From Arcobacter sp. EP1 (GTDB lineage: Bacteria; Campylobacterota; Campylobacteria; Campylobacterales; Arcobacteraceae): a DNA stretch of 64,000 nucleotides. The translations under genes were made by a program, and so were the position numbers. The notes beneath the pieces were generated by a model. That model saw nothing but the letters and a program-made list of their open reading frames with translations, made no database searches and was not told where the DNA came from. How positions within the stretch are numbered: the first letter of the stretch is position 1; the number at the start of each line of letters is the position of its first letter. The stretch is taken from NCBI GenBank assembly GCA_001655195.1, contig LPNY01000027.1, positions 1-64,000 on the forward strand, in the 5' to 3' direction. Of this stretch, positions 44,872-55,068 are shown in pieces.

Positions 44872-45900
44872 ATGGATGATAATCAAAAAAAATCACTTGA
44901 CTTAGCAATTAAACAAATCGATAAAACCTTTGGTAAAGGGACACTTATTCGTCTTGGAGACAAAGAGATTGAACCCGTTGAATCAATCAGCACAGGTTCT
45001 CTTGGTCTTGACTTGGCTTTAGGTGTTGGAGGTATTCCAAAAGGAAGAGTTGTTGAAATTTATGGTCCTGAATCTTCAGGTAAAACAACACTTACTTTAC
45101 ATGCTATTGCAGAGTGTCAAAAAGCCGGTGGAGTTTGTGCCTTTATTGATGCAGAGCATGCTCTTGATGTTGTTTATGCAAGAAACTTAGGCGTTGATAT
45201 TGACAACTTACTTGTATCGCAACCTGATTATGGTGAGCAAGCATTAGAGATTTTAGAAACGGTTATACGAAGTGGTGCTGTTGATTTAGTTGTTGTAGAT
45301 TCTGTTGCAGCCTTAACACCAAAAGTTGAAATTGATGGAGATATGGACGATATGCAAGTAGGTGTTCAAGCACGTCTTATGTCTAAAGCTCTTCGAAAAA
45401 TTACAGGTATTCTAAACAAAATGAACACTACTGTGATTTTTATTAACCAAATTCGTATGAAAATTGGTATGACAGGATACGGAAGTCCAGAAACAACAAC
45501 TGGTGGAAATGCTCTTAAATTTTACTCTTCTGTACGATTAGACATTCGAAGAATTGCCACACTAAAACAAGCTGAAAACTCTATTGGTAACCGAGTAAAA
45601 GTTAAAGTCGTTAAAAATAAAGTAGCTCCACCATTTAAACAAGCAGAATTTGACATCATGTTTGGTGAAGGAATTTCAAAAACTGGTGAGTTAATTGACT
45701 ATGGGGTAAAACTTGATATTGTTGATAAAGCAGGAGCTTGGTTTAGTTATAAAGATGCAAAAGTCGGACAAGGGAAAGAGAATTCAAAAGTCTTCTTAAA
45801 AGACAATCCAGAAATTGCCCAAGAGATTGAAGGAAAAATCCTTGATGCAATGGGTGTTACTGAAGATGAATTCATGCCTGTTGATGACAGTGAAGAATAA
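44872..45900 (+). CDS. recA: Recombinase RecA
   Basis: Full-length 342-residue RecA, the ATP-dependent strand-exchange protein for homologous recombination and repair. The Walker A motif GPESSGKTT covers 65-73, [14 protein letters not shown] the Walker B region, and [10 protein letters not shown] with [11 protein letters not shown] the core. The acidic C-terminus [12 protein letters not shown] is typical. It has its own promoter and a terminator behind it, and marks the border between the glycan cluster and the conserved housekeeping segment. The gene is divergent from the cluster, so its surroundings on the left may be exchanged without harm. Confidence 0.98.
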   Translation: MDDNQKKSLDLAIKQIDKTFGKGTLIRLGDKEIEPVESISTGSLGLDLALGVGGIPKGRVVEIYGPESSGKTTLTLHAIAECQKAGGVCAFIDAEHALDVVYARNLGVDIDNLLVSQPDYGEQALEILETVIRSGAVDLVVVDSVAALTPKVEIDGDMDDMQVGVQARLMSKALRKITGILNKMNTTVIFINQIRMKIGMTGYGSPETTTGGNALKFYSSVRLDIRRIATLKQAENSIGNRVKVKVVKNKVAPPFKQAEFDIMFGEGISKTGELIDYGVKLDIVDKAGAWFSYKDAKVGQGKENSKVFLKDNPEIAQEIEGKILDAMGVTEDEFMPVDDSEE

Positions 45901-45922
45901 AATAAATGTCCATTAAAAAAAC

Positions 45923-45953
45923 AAAATCAAAAGAGCTTTTCTCTTTTGATTTT
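45923..45953 (+). terminator. Intrinsic terminator after recA
   Basis: A perfect 13-bp inverted repeat (45923-45935 with 45941-45953) with a 5-base loop lies 22 bases behind the recA stop codon. The outer stem is A/T pairs, giving four T residues at the end and three more pyrimidine-rich bases after it. It should separate recA from eno. The short T tail makes it moderate in strength. Confidence 0.65.
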
Positions 45954-46017
45954 ACTACTCAAACAACATAAAAATAATCATAAACTTTACAAAAGCAAAT
46001 CAAAATCATTTTTTCGA

Positions 46018-46023
46018 TATAAT
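46018..46023 (+). promoter_or_regulatory. eno promoter -10 box
   Basis: A perfect TATAAT at 46018-46023 follows a T-rich stretch and lies 33 bases before the GTG start of eno. The sequence upstream is A/T-periodic without a clear -35 box, the usual look of sigma-70 promoters in this phylum. Ribosome-binding site TAGGAG at 46045-46050. Confidence 0.65.
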
Positions 46024-46047
46024 CGTGCAAAATTATATAAATAATAG

Positions 46048-47331
<1,284 letters not shown>

Positions 47332-47336
47332 TTTCC

Positions 47337-47588
47337 ATGGCTAAAAAAAGAAACTTAGGCAACGACGTAAAAAAATTTACACTAATAGCAATATTTTCTA
47401 TTGCTATTACGTTGTTTCTAAGTTACCATGTGGCAAACTTAATGTTTGGAGTAAACTCCTATGAAGTTTACAGCTCACTCAAAGATGAACGAAGCCGTTT
47501 AAAGAGTGAAATTGTACGATTGCAAGAAAACAATGCATATCTACAAAAAGAGTATTTTGAATTAAAAAATCTGGAGCCTGAAGAATGA
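47337..47588 (+). CDS. FtsB/DivIC-like septum formation protein
   Basis: An 83-residue protein with a short basic cytoplasmic start (MAKKRNLGNDVKK), one membrane segment at about 14-36 and a coiled coil at about 40-78 (SLKDERSRLKSEIVRLQENN). This is the layout of FtsB and DivIC, bitopic proteins of the division complex. Sequence identity in this family is low, so the call rests on the layout, the length and the place behind eno, where ftsB also sits in many other bacteria. It starts 5 bases after the eno stop and overlaps the next gene by 4 bases. Confidence 0.72.
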   Translation: MAKKRNLGNDVKKFTLIAIFSIAITLFLSYHVANLMFGVNSYEVYSSLKDERSRLKSEIVRLQENNAYLQKEYFELKNLEPEE

Positions 47589-48328
47589 AACCTTTCTCTA
47601 TTTTAGTAACACTACTAGTTTTAATTATCAACCTAGAAGCACGTGAAAATCCTTTTATGCCAACAAAAACTTACCAAGATGAAATGGCAAGAATGATGGA
47701 ACTAGAAACATTAGAGGGTGATTACCCACCTGAGTTTCAAGCAAAAGACGTACCCGAAGTTCAAGATGTACCAGACATGCCAAAACCAGTTGCAAAAACA
47801 AAAAAACAGTTAGAAGCTGAAGCTTATGCAAAAAAAGCAGCCGCAGCCGCAGCTAAAAAAGCTAAAATGTTAAAGATGCAAAAAGCAGCCGCAGCTAAAA
47901 AAGCTAAAGAAGAGGCAATGCAAAAAGAGGTTGAAGAGTTAGCTATGAAAAAAGCTAAAGAAAACCCAATGATTTATGTTAAAAAAAGAGAAGATATTGT
48001 TGTTGACAAAAAAATTGACATCTTACCTTTTATCAATATTGAATATACAAATGACAAACTAACTATTCTTTCTAAATACAATGTATTTAAAAAATTCTAT
48101 CTAGAAGATGAAAATAAACTGATCTTAGACTTTAGAGGGAAAACAACTTTCTATACACGTCACTATGATTTAGAATCAAAAAACTTTAAAAAGTTTAGTA
48201 TTGGAAATCATAAAGAGAAACGATTCTTTAGAGCAGTAATTATTTTAAAAGAGCATCCAGCTAAATACAGTGTAACTTATGATACAAATATGGTATTAGT
48301 TACTCTCAACGAAGAAATGGCTCAATAA
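47585..48328 (+). CDS. Secreted AMIN-domain protein with Ala/Lys-rich linker
   Basis: Residues 1-19 are a signal peptide ending LEA, followed by an acidic stretch, then an Ala/Lys-rich, probably helical linker at about 75-130, and an AMIN domain at about 145-245 (KKIDILPFINIEYTNDK, KFYLEDENKLILDFRG, FRAVIILKEHPAKYSV). AMIN domains bind peptidoglycan or target periplasmic amidases and secretins. The linker contains an exact 24-base direct repeat in frame. It overlaps the FtsB-like gene by 4 bases, and its 3' end overlaps the convergent antiporter gene by 33 bases. A role at the division site fits the neighbour but is inferred. Confidence 0.75.
   Translation: MKPFSILVTLLVLIINLEARENPFMPTKTYQDEMARMMELETLEGDYPPEFQAKDVPEVQDVPDMPKPVAKTKKQLEAEAYAKKAAAAAAKKAKMLKMQKAAAAKKAKEEAMQKEVEELAMKKAKENPMIYVKKREDIVVDKKIDILPFINIEYTNDKLTILSKYNVFKKFYLEDENKLILDFRGKTTFYTRHYDLESKNFKKFSIGNHKEKRFFRAVIILKEHPAKYSVTYDTNMVLVTLNEEMAQ
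47843..47908 (+). repeat. 24-base direct repeat in the linker of the AMIN protein
   Basis: Bases 47843-47866 and 47885-47908 are identical and start 42 bases apart, so recombination between them would add or remove 14 residues in frame. The unit encodes an AAAAKKAK-type segment. A partial third copy (an additional CCGCAG) precedes the first unit. Confidence 0.85.
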
Positions 48329-49450
48329 CCGTACCAATATCATTACAATTAATACTTGTAAAATTGATGCTAAAATAAACGCATAGTAATAAAATTGTGT
48401 GATACTATGGCTGTGATATGCCAAAGTACTTACAGCAATTAAAAGTGTTAGTGGCATAGAGTGAGATAGCCCTAACATATAAAACTTGTTCCAACCCAAA
48501 TCTTTAATAAAGAGTGATGACGCTACTAATCTAAATACTATCATTGCTAATGCAATCAATAAAGCTTTTTCAAATAATCCATCATGAAACAGTGCTTCAA
48601 TCTCAAATGAAGACCCAACATAAACAAAAAAGATAGGTACTAACCAACCAAACCCAAAGTGTTCAAGTTTTGTGGGCAAGCTCTTATTATGAACTTCAAA
48701 ATAGGTTTTAATAAATGTTCCCGCAATAAAGGCACCAAAAGCAACTTCGAGTTTCAAATATAACATCACAGCAATCATAAAAAAGAACACCGCCATAGAG
48801 ACACGAATATCTTGTTCTTGGTGATCTTTCTCTGGCATTAACAGATTTTTAATTTCAGGAAACCACCAAATTGCATTGTGAAAAAGTTTATACACAATAA
48901 GAAGCGCCACTAAGAAAACAACAAATAAGACCATTGTTTTAGTAAAATCCCAACCAAAACCAAACTCTAAACCAGCACTCACTGTTGTTAAAACACCAAT
49001 AGAGATAATTTCACCAATCAGTCCAACTACAATTGAAAGTTTAATCCAGTCTGTATCGCCATACTCTTTTTTTAGTGCGGCTAAAATACCAATAGAGATT
49101 AGTGGCAGTGTTACAATAAAAATTTTTCCTAAATCAAAATACATTGTTACAAAGATTGATAACCCGTATAAAATAGCATTATAAAAAAGTGCCTTTTTTA
49201 AAGTACGCGATGGAATATTTACAAGCTTCTTTAAATCAACTTCAAGTCCCGCTAAAAACATCAGATATAAAAATCCAAGTTCCGCAACAAGTTCAAAGAT
49301 AGAGTGTTCTACAATAAGATGAAAATAGACAAAAACTGCCCCTAATATTATCTCCACAGGTGTTGTAGGGATTTTTGTTACCTTTGAAATTAAAGGTGAC
49401 GAAAATAGAATAAATGATAAAGAGATAATTATTAGGACTTCTTCACTCAT
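48296..49450 (-). CDS. Cation:proton antiporter (CPA2, KefB/NhaS-like)
   Basis: The 384-residue protein is almost entirely hydrophobic, with about 11-12 predicted membrane helices. TPVEIILGAVFVYFHL near 30-45 and LGFLYLMFLAGLEVDLKKL near 59-77 are typical of CPA2 monovalent cation/H+ antiporters, the latter being the FLAGLE signature; FGAFIAGTFIK is the second family block. There is no RCK/TrkA domain, so it is the short form. It would exchange Na+ or K+ for H+ at the inner membrane. It converges on the AMIN gene with a 33-base overlap and lies 19 bases behind bioB. Confidence 0.88.
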   Translation of the reverse strand: MSEEVLIIISLSFILFSSPLISKVTKIPTTPVEIILGAVFVYFHLIVEHSIFELVAELGFLYLMFLAGLEVDLKKLVNIPSRTLKKALFYNAILYGLSIFVTMYFDLGKIFIVTLPLISIGILAALKKEYGDTDWIKLSIVVGLIGEIISIGVLTTVSAGLEFGFGWDFTKTMVLFVVFLVALLIVYKLFHNAIWWFPEIKNLLMPEKDHQEQDIRVSMAVFFFMIAVMLYLKLEVAFGAFIAGTFIKTYFEVHNKSLPTKLEHFGFGWLVPIFFVYVGSSFEIEALFHDGLFEKALLIALAMIVFRLVASSLFIKDLGWNKFYMLGLSHSMPLTLLIAVSTLAYHSHSITQFYYYAFILASILQVLIVMILVRLLSHFFVESN

Positions 49451-49469
49451 TACAACCCTTTGTTATGTC

Positions 49470-50327
49470 TTATTTACAATCACGTTCAGCGGTAATTGTA
49501 AATCCTGCTGCTTCAATAGAAGCGATATCATCTTGTGCTGATTTACCAGCAGTGGTTAAATAATCGCCAACTACAACTGCATTAGCACCATGTTCAAAAA
49601 CTTTATACTGTTCTTCTTTAAACATCAATTCTCTTCCACCTGCTACCATAATCTTTTGTGCATTTGGAATCATTTTTCGCGTAAGCTCAATAAGTTCAAA
49701 GGCCTCTTGGCGATTAATACTATTTTCAACAAGTGGTAAAGCTTCATTAGGATGGAAAAAGTTAATGGGAACATTTCGTGGGTTTAATGATGCAATTGAT
49801 TCAAGCATTGATATTCTTTGCTCTTGTGTTTCACCAAGACCAAAAATACCACCACAAATAAGTCTTAAACCTACTTTGTTAACATTTTGGCAAGTTTCAT
49901 ATCGTTCTTCCCACGTATGTGTTGTAACAATCTCAGAATAGAAATCTTGTGCCGTTTCTAAATTATGATTATAAGCATCTGCACCAGCCTCTTTTAGTGC
50001 CTCTAGTTGTTCAACAGAAGCTGTTCCATTACAGGCAATAATAATCATACCTAGGTTCTCTTTTTTTACAGCACGTACTGCTTCACATACAAACGCTAAT
50101 CGTTTATCGTCAAGCCCTTTTCCAGCAGTTACTAAACAAAAACCATTGGCATGGTTTGCTCGTGCTCGTTTTGCTTCTTCTACGATTTGTTCAATCTGTT
50201 TTCGCTTATACCTTTCGATATCCGCTTTATATTTTACACTTTGCGTACAAAACTTACAATCTTCATTACATGTACCACTCTCGATATTACAAATAGCACA
50301 TAAAAAAATATCTTTATTATTTGACAT
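49470..50327 (-). CDS. bioB: Biotin synthase
   Basis: A radical SAM enzyme that inserts sulfur into dethiobiotin in the last step of biotin synthesis. With the start at 50327, Cys20, Cys24 and Cys27 (CNEDCKFC) bind the SAM cluster, and FCLVTAGKG, YNHNLET and CGGIFGLGE are BioB motifs, with the Cys positions for the second cluster. The 285-residue length is the short form seen in Campylobacterota. I preferred the ATG at 50327 because AGAG lies nine bases ahead; a start 21 bases further up is possible. It overlaps the phosphodiesterase gene by 11 bases. Confidence 0.93.
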   Translation of the reverse strand: MSNNKDIFLCAICNIESGTCNEDCKFCTQSVKYKADIERYKRKQIEQIVEEAKRARANHANGFCLVTAGKGLDDKRLAFVCEAVRAVKKENLGMIIIACNGTASVEQLEALKEAGADAYNHNLETAQDFYSEIVTTHTWEERYETCQNVNKVGLRLICGGIFGLGETQEQRISMLESIASLNPRNVPINFFHPNEALPLVENSINRQEAFELIELTRKMIPNAQKIMVAGGRELMFKEEQYKVFEHGANAVVVGDYLTTAGKSAQDDIASIEAAGFTITAERDCK

Positions 50328-50829
50328 ATTTAATCTCTTTTTTTTCAAATTCTGCTTGTTGTATTGCTTTGGAGTAATAGTTGATTATATACTCATTTTC
50401 TTTAATTTCAAGCAACACACACTCAATGAGAGGTTTCTCTCTCGCACACAGTTCTCCTGGATTTAAATACAGGGTTCCTCCAGTGTAATCACATTCAAAG
50501 TAATGGGTATGCCCAGAAATGACTACATCACTATTTCCATTCATATAAAAAGGTAGGTGCATTAATGTAAAGGTTACATCTTTTATTTTAAAATGATAGG
50601 GTTCTTGGTGTATATTAAAATCATTCGAACACGTGTACAAAGCACGGTCGTTATTTCCAAATACACTCACATAAGGCAAACCTAGTTCTTTTAATGCTTT
50701 AAGATTTTCAACAACTTCTAAGTCACCCGCATGTATTACATAAGAAGCACCTTGTTCTTTTAAAAATGTCAAAGCTTCTTTGGTGTAATCAACCTTTCGG
50801 TGACTATCAGATACAACAGCTATTTTCAT
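50317..50829 (-). CDS. YfcE/MJ0936-type metallophosphoesterase
   Basis: A calcineurin-like phosphodiesterase of 170 residues. Asp8 and His10 (SDSH), Asp36 (HAGD, 33-36), Asn60 (GNND, 58-61), His91 (MHLP) and His107/His109 (GHTH) complete the binuclear metal site. The family hydrolyses phosphodiesters in vitro with Mn2+; the natural substrate is not settled. It lies 2 bases behind topA and overlaps bioB, in an order that looks like a conserved housekeeping operon rather than a functional unit. Confidence 0.9.
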   Translation of the reverse strand: MKIAVVSDSHRKVDYTKEALTFLKEQGASYVIHAGDLEVVENLKALKELGLPYVSVFGNNDRALYTCSNDFNIHQEPYHFKIKDVTFTLMHLPFYMNGNSDVVISGHTHYFECDYTGGTLYLNPGELCAREKPLIECVLLEIKENEYIINYYSKAIQQAEFEKKEIKYVK

Positions 50830-50831
50830 AA

Positions 50832-53213
50832 TTATTTGGCAGATTTTGCTGTTGTTTTCTTTGTTGTAGTTTTTTTGGCAGTTGTCTTTTTTGTTGCAGT
50901 TTTTCGTGTCGTTTTCTTTGCCGGTGCTTTTTTAGCACCTGTTTTACTCTTTGGATCTTTTGCAATAATCTCTTGACACGCTTCTAACGTTAAATCTTCT
51001 GCTTCTACACCTTTTGGTATTTTAAAGTTTTTACGCCCTTGTTTAATATAAGGACCATATTGCCCGATAAGCACATGAATTTTCTCTTTTTCAAACACTT
51101 TGATAGTAGCTTTAGCTTTGGCTTCATCAATCTCTTTAATAACCTCTAATGCCCGTGGTAACTCAACAGTATAAGGGTCATCAGTTTTTAATGAATAATA
51201 TTTTGTTTTGATTTGTAAATAAGGACCAAATCGACCAATATTTGCTTTAATATCATCACCATTAGCATCTTGCCCAACTACACGAGGTAGCGTAAATAAG
51301 AATAGTGCTTCTTCAAGGGTAATAGTATCCATATTAAGATGATCTGGAATTGCAACAAATTGTGGTTTTTCTTCATCATCTTTGGTTCCAATTTGAACAA
51401 ATGGACCAAATCGTCCAACTCGTGCACTCATTGGTTTACCTGATTTTGGATCTGTTCCAATTTCTCGAACCTGTAAATAATCATTTCTATCAACAGACTC
51501 TTCTTTATCTTCAATGGTCTTTTTAAAATCCCCATAGAACTCAAGCATTACTTGTTCCCAAGCAATCTTTCCATCAGCAATTTCATCAAACTCTTCTTCA
51601 ACTCGTGCAGTAAAACCTAAGTCAACAATACCAGGAAAATGATCCACTAAAAAACTATTTACTATTTCACCTGTTGGTGTTGGTGTTAGTTTTTTATCTT
51701 CTGTTTTTACTACGTATTCCCGTTGTTGTATCGTTGAAATCGTTGGTGCATACGTTGATGGTCGACCAATACCTTCTGATTCTAACTTTTTAACTAAACT
51801 AGCTTCAGTATATCGTGCAGGTGGTTTTGTAAAGTTTTGTTCTAAGTCCAGTTTTTCTAAATTTAAAACTGTCCCTACTTTAATCGTTGGTAAGATTTTT
51901 TCAGTACTATCAAGTGCCGCTTCTGGATTGTCACTACCTTCTGTATAAGCTTTCATAAATCCAGCAAAAACAATTCGTTGACCTTTTACTTGAAATTCAA
52001 ACTCTTTATCTTTTCCCGCTTCAATTTTATAGGTTGTATTTGCAATCTTTGCAGGTGCCATTTGCGTAGCAAGGGTTCGTTTCCAAATAAGACTATAAAG
52101 TTTATATTGTGCATTATCAACATAGGCTTTAATATCACTTGGTTTCAATGCTAAATTAACTGGACGTATTGCTTCGTGAGCCTCTTGTGCTCCTTTTGCT
52201 TTACTCTTATAAGCTCGAGGTTTATTTAAACTATACTCTTTTCCATACTCAGTTTCAATAACCTCTTTAGCAGCACTTGTTGCTACTTTTGAAAGGTTTA
52301 ATGAGTCAGTTCTCATATAGGTAATCAAACCACCTGTATGCCCAGGGATATTACCAACATTACCTTCATAAAGCTGTTGAGCAATAATCATTGTCTGTTT
52401 AACTGAGTAACCTAGTTTTCGGCTAGCCTCTTGTTGTAAGGTTGATGTTGTAAAAGGCGCAGCTGGATTTCGAGAGCTATCTTTTTCTTCAATATCATTT
52501 AAAACAAAATTACCTTGATTGATTGAATCTTCAATAGCTTTTGCTTCTGCTTCATTTCTTACTTTTTTTGCTTTTCCTTCAATCTTTGCTAACTCAGCTT
52601 TGATATCAGGATTAACAAAATCACCTTTAATTTTCCAAAACTCTTCTGGAATAAATGCTTTAATTTCATTTTCTCTATCTACAATAATACGTACGGCAAC
52701 AGACTGAACTCGTCCAGCACTTAGACCATATCGTACTTTTTTCCATAAGAGTGGTGAGAGTTCATACCCTACTGCTCTATCCAAAATACGACGTGCTTGT
52801 TGCGCATCTACTAGATTTTGGTTTACTTCTCTTGGGTTATCAAGGGCTTCTAAAATTGCATCTTTTGTAATTTCATGAAAAACAATTCTTTTTAGGGGGT
52901 TCTTTTCAATTTTTAGTGCAGGGATTAAGTGCCATGCGATAGCTTCTCCCTCTCGGTCCTCATCGGCCGCGAGGTAGATAACCGTCTCTTTGGTTATCTC
53001 TTTTTTCAATTCAGCGATAATTTTTCGTTTATCTGTTGAGACCAAATATTGCGGCTTAAAATTGTCAGCAGGATCAAATCCTAACTTTGACTTTGGTAAG
53101 TCCCTTACATGACCCATTGAAGCCATTACTTTATAATCTTTACCAAGGAACTTTGATATTGTTTTTGCTTTTGCCGGAGACTCGACGATAACTAAATTTT
53201 TCACTGCGTACAT
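50832..53213 (-). CDS. topA: DNA topoisomerase I with a histone-like C-terminal tail
   Basis: Type IA topoisomerase, which relaxes negative supercoils. The Toprim domain starts LVIVESPAKAKTI (7-19) with LAADEDREGEA at 81-91; the catalytic Tyr299 is in GLITYMRTDS. After the core, three Toprim-C repeats are present (GRFGPFVQIG, GRFGPYLQIK, GQYGPYIKQG) instead of zinc fingers: the whole C-terminal region has a single Cys. The last 40 or so residues are a Lys/Thr/Ala-rich tail built of AKKTT-like units, resembling histone H1. The ATG has AGAGG four bases ahead. Length 793 residues. The tail probably binds DNA. Confidence 0.96.
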   Translation of the reverse strand: MYAVKNLVIVESPAKAKTISKFLGKDYKVMASMGHVRDLPKSKLGFDPADNFKPQYLVSTDKRKIIAELKKEITKETVIYLAADEDREGEAIAWHLIPALKIEKNPLKRIVFHEITKDAILEALDNPREVNQNLVDAQQARRILDRAVGYELSPLLWKKVRYGLSAGRVQSVAVRIIVDRENEIKAFIPEEFWKIKGDFVNPDIKAELAKIEGKAKKVRNEAEAKAIEDSINQGNFVLNDIEEKDSSRNPAAPFTTSTLQQEASRKLGYSVKQTMIIAQQLYEGNVGNIPGHTGGLITYMRTDSLNLSKVATSAAKEVIETEYGKEYSLNKPRAYKSKAKGAQEAHEAIRPVNLALKPSDIKAYVDNAQYKLYSLIWKRTLATQMAPAKIANTTYKIEAGKDKEFEFQVKGQRIVFAGFMKAYTEGSDNPEAALDSTEKILPTIKVGTVLNLEKLDLEQNFTKPPARYTEASLVKKLESEGIGRPSTYAPTISTIQQREYVVKTEDKKLTPTPTGEIVNSFLVDHFPGIVDLGFTARVEEEFDEIADGKIAWEQVMLEFYGDFKKTIEDKEESVDRNDYLQVREIGTDPKSGKPMSARVGRFGPFVQIGTKDDEEKPQFVAIPDHLNMDTITLEEALFLFTLPRVVGQDANGDDIKANIGRFGPYLQIKTKYYSLKTDDPYTVELPRALEVIKEIDEAKAKATIKVFEKEKIHVLIGQYGPYIKQGRKNFKIPKGVEAEDLTLEACQEIIAKDPKSKTGAKKAPAKKTTRKTATKKTTAKKTTTKKTTAKSAK

Positions 53214-53239
53214 AACCCTCTAAAATTTTTCGAATTTGA

Positions 53240-53245
53240 ATTCTA
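53240..53245 (-). promoter_or_regulatory. topA promoter, extended -10 box
   Basis: On the minus strand TGTTAGAAT provides a TAGAAT -10 box (53240-53245) with the TGn extension. It lies in the 80-base gap between murB and topA and would begin a transcript about 20 bases before the topA start codon. It would read topA, the phosphodiesterase gene, bioB and possibly the antiporter gene. Confidence 0.5.
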
Positions 53246-53293
53246 ACATATTTACATTAAAAGCACTTAAGGTTTAAAATTAAGTTAAAGCCC

Positions 53294-54073
53294 TTAATAG
53301 ATAATCACTTCGGTTTCTAAATCAACCGAAAATTCTTCTTTGACTTTTTCTTGAGCTCTTTGGATTAAACTCAAAGCATCCTCATAGGTTCCAGAACCTA
53401 AATTGACTAAAAAATTAGCGTGCTCTTGACTAAACGACATGTCACCTTGACACACTCCTTTTAAACCAACGGCTTCAATTAAACGTCCTGCGGCATCACC
53501 TTGCGGATTTTTGAAACAACTTCCCGCACTTGGTAGTTGGGGTTGGTTGTCGCGCATTCGTTTAAAAAGCTCTGCTTGTGTTTTTGAATACCCTTTTTCA
53601 ATATTAAAGACCACTTCATACACGATTGTATTAATATCTGTATGACGATAGGAGTAGCCAATCTCCTCTTTGTTAATATATCCCTTATTTGTTTTAATAC
53701 TATGAATATAATTAAAAATTTCCCACTCTTTAAGTCCAGCATTCATTTTGACCAAACCGCCTAAGCTTCCAGGTAATTTTCCAAGAAACTCTAAATTAGC
53801 CAAATCATGTTTTTTAGCATAGGAAAGCAGTTTTCCAGACTTTGTAGCACACCCAACATACAGTCTATCCTCTTCTTGATGAATATAATCAAAAGCAGCA
53901 CCCAAAACTGCAAATTTAGGTGGAGTAGGAGAGACTAACACATTGTTAGCTAAACCCAATATTTGATACTCGTCATACTCGCCTATTTCATTTATAACCA
54001 GTACTTCACTTTTGGGTCCTATACGCAAAGAGGAGTATTTTGCAAAGTCAATCTCTTTAAAAAAATTATCCAT
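53294..54073 (-). CDS. murB: UDP-N-acetylenolpyruvoylglucosamine reductase
   Basis: MurB reduces UDP-GlcNAc-enolpyruvate to UDP-MurNAc with NADPH and FAD in peptidoglycan precursor synthesis. At 259 residues it is the short form found in Campylobacterota. Visible motifs are YSSLRIGPK near the start, LEFLGKLPGSLGGLVKMNAG, SYRHTD, and in the C-terminal domain PSAGSCFKNPQGDAAGRLIE with the catalytic Ser position, and SQEHANFLVNLG. It follows mqnD by 11 bases. No other mur gene is in the window. Confidence 0.94.
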   Translation of the reverse strand: MDNFFKEIDFAKYSSLRIGPKSEVLVINEIGEYDEYQILGLANNVLVSPTPPKFAVLGAAFDYIHQEEDRLYVGCATKSGKLLSYAKKHDLANLEFLGKLPGSLGGLVKMNAGLKEWEIFNYIHSIKTNKGYINKEEIGYSYRHTDINTIVYEVVFNIEKGYSKTQAELFKRMRDNQPQLPSAGSCFKNPQGDAAGRLIEAVGLKGVCQGDMSFSQEHANFLVNLGSGTYEDALSLIQRAQEKVKEEFSVDLETEVIIY

Positions 54074-54084
54074 AAAACGCTATT

Positions 54085-54948
54085 TTACCTTGAACGTAAT
54101 TCACTGTACTCTTGAGGAATCAAGAACTCTTTAGATTTAATCAAGTTTTCATAAAAGCCATGTTCATACCCTAAAGCATAAAGTTTATCCAGTGCTTCAT
54201 ACTGTAAATCACTCAATTCAATAGAGTCATCATTTGCATAAAGGTCTAAATAGGTATCTAATGTTTTCGCATCCACTCTAATTAAGTTTCGCTCTAACAA
54301 CATATCTGAAAGTAGTTTTTTATTGCTGTTCGCTACTTTTACTGCATTGATTAAAGTGTTTTCATAATCAATGGCACGGTTAAGAGGAATTGAACGCCGA
54401 AGACACATTCCACCAAGAGGTAGAGGTAAATCAGGACCTGCTAACTCTTGCCAAATATCCCACATCTCTCGTTCAACTTCAAGTTTTGCATCATAGGTTA
54501 AAATTGACTCATGAATCAATACTCCCGCATCAACATCACCATTTAAAACTGCCCCTTCAATCTCTAAAAAGTTCATATAAGTGATTCGCGCATTTGGATA
54601 AGCAATTTTAAATAAAAGTGCATTGGTAGTAAACTCTCCACTTAATGCCACTTTGAAATTCTTTTTGAGTTTCGTACCCTTTTGTTTGATAAGTTTTGGT
54701 CCATATCCATTACCAAATGAAACAGCCGTTCGTAAAAGTGCATAATCATCTTTTACAAAAGGATAAAGTGCAAATGAAATAGCACAAATATCATACTCAC
54801 CTTTTAGGGTTGCTTGATTTAATGTTTCAATATCATCTGCAATATTAGTAAACTGGGTCTCTTTGGGTGTTACCCAACCAAACTTAATAGCATAATACAT
54901 AAAAATATCATCTGCATCAGGTGAATGGGCTACGCTTACTGTTCTCAA
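54085..54948 (-). CDS. mqnD: 1,4-dihydroxy-6-naphthoate synthase, MqnD type
   Basis: A 287-residue protein of the MqnA/MqnD periplasmic-binding-like fold, with SPDADDIFMYYAI near 9-21, the start motif of MqnD, LNQATLKGEYDICAISFALYP (in two pieces) near 47-67, and PLPLGGMCLRR near 175-185. MqnD converts cyclic dehypoxanthine futalosine to 1,4-dihydroxy-6-naphthoate in the futalosine route to menaquinone, the only menaquinone route in this phylum. The start is a TTG behind AAGGATAGAG. MqnA is the closest alternative, but the SPD start and PLGG motif favour MqnD. It is divergent from the flavodoxin-like gene. Confidence 0.8.
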   Translation of the reverse strand: MRTVSVAHSPDADDIFMYYAIKFGWVTPKETQFTNIADDIETLNQATLKGEYDICAISFALYPFVKDDYALLRTAVSFGNGYGPKLIKQKGTKLKKNFKVALSGEFTTNALLFKIAYPNARITYMNFLEIEGAVLNGDVDAGVLIHESILTYDAKLEVEREMWDIWQELAGPDLPLPLGGMCLRRSIPLNRAIDYENTLINAVKVANSNKKLLSDMLLERNLIRVDAKTLDTYLDLYANDDSIELSDLQYEALDKLYALGYEHGFYENLIKSKEFLIPQEYSELRSR

Positions 54949-54973
54949 TACTCTATCCTTAGTTTTTAATGTG

Positions 54974-54986
54974 GTGATTGTATCAC
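54974..54986. promoter_or_regulatory. Inverted repeat over the mqnD -10 box
   Basis: A 5-bp inverted repeat GTGAT-TGT-ATCAC overlaps the minus-strand extended -10 box TGATACAAT (TACAAT at 54977-54982) that would drive mqnD from about 27 bases further on. An inverted repeat in this place could be an operator that blocks the polymerase. It is short, and chance cannot be excluded. Confidence 0.35.
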
Positions 54987-55062
54987 TTTATCGTTTATGC
55001 TTTGGTTATAACACTTTTTGTCACAAAATTAAAAACTTCACACCAATATCATATGCAAAAAG

Positions 55063-55068
55063 TATAAT
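55063..55068 (+). promoter_or_regulatory. Promoter -10 box of the flavodoxin-like gene
   Basis: A perfect TATAAT at 55063-55068 in the divergent gap lies 30 bases before the GTG start at 55099. A TTG at 55069, which would also open the reading frame, lies directly behind this box and so would precede the transcript start; this is one reason to prefer the GTG. Confidence 0.6.

Noticed and set aside
44717-44905. Small plus-strand frame in front of recA
   Set aside because: It runs through the promoter and into recA in another frame, is dominated by Ile/Lys codons from A+T-rich DNA and has no start signal.
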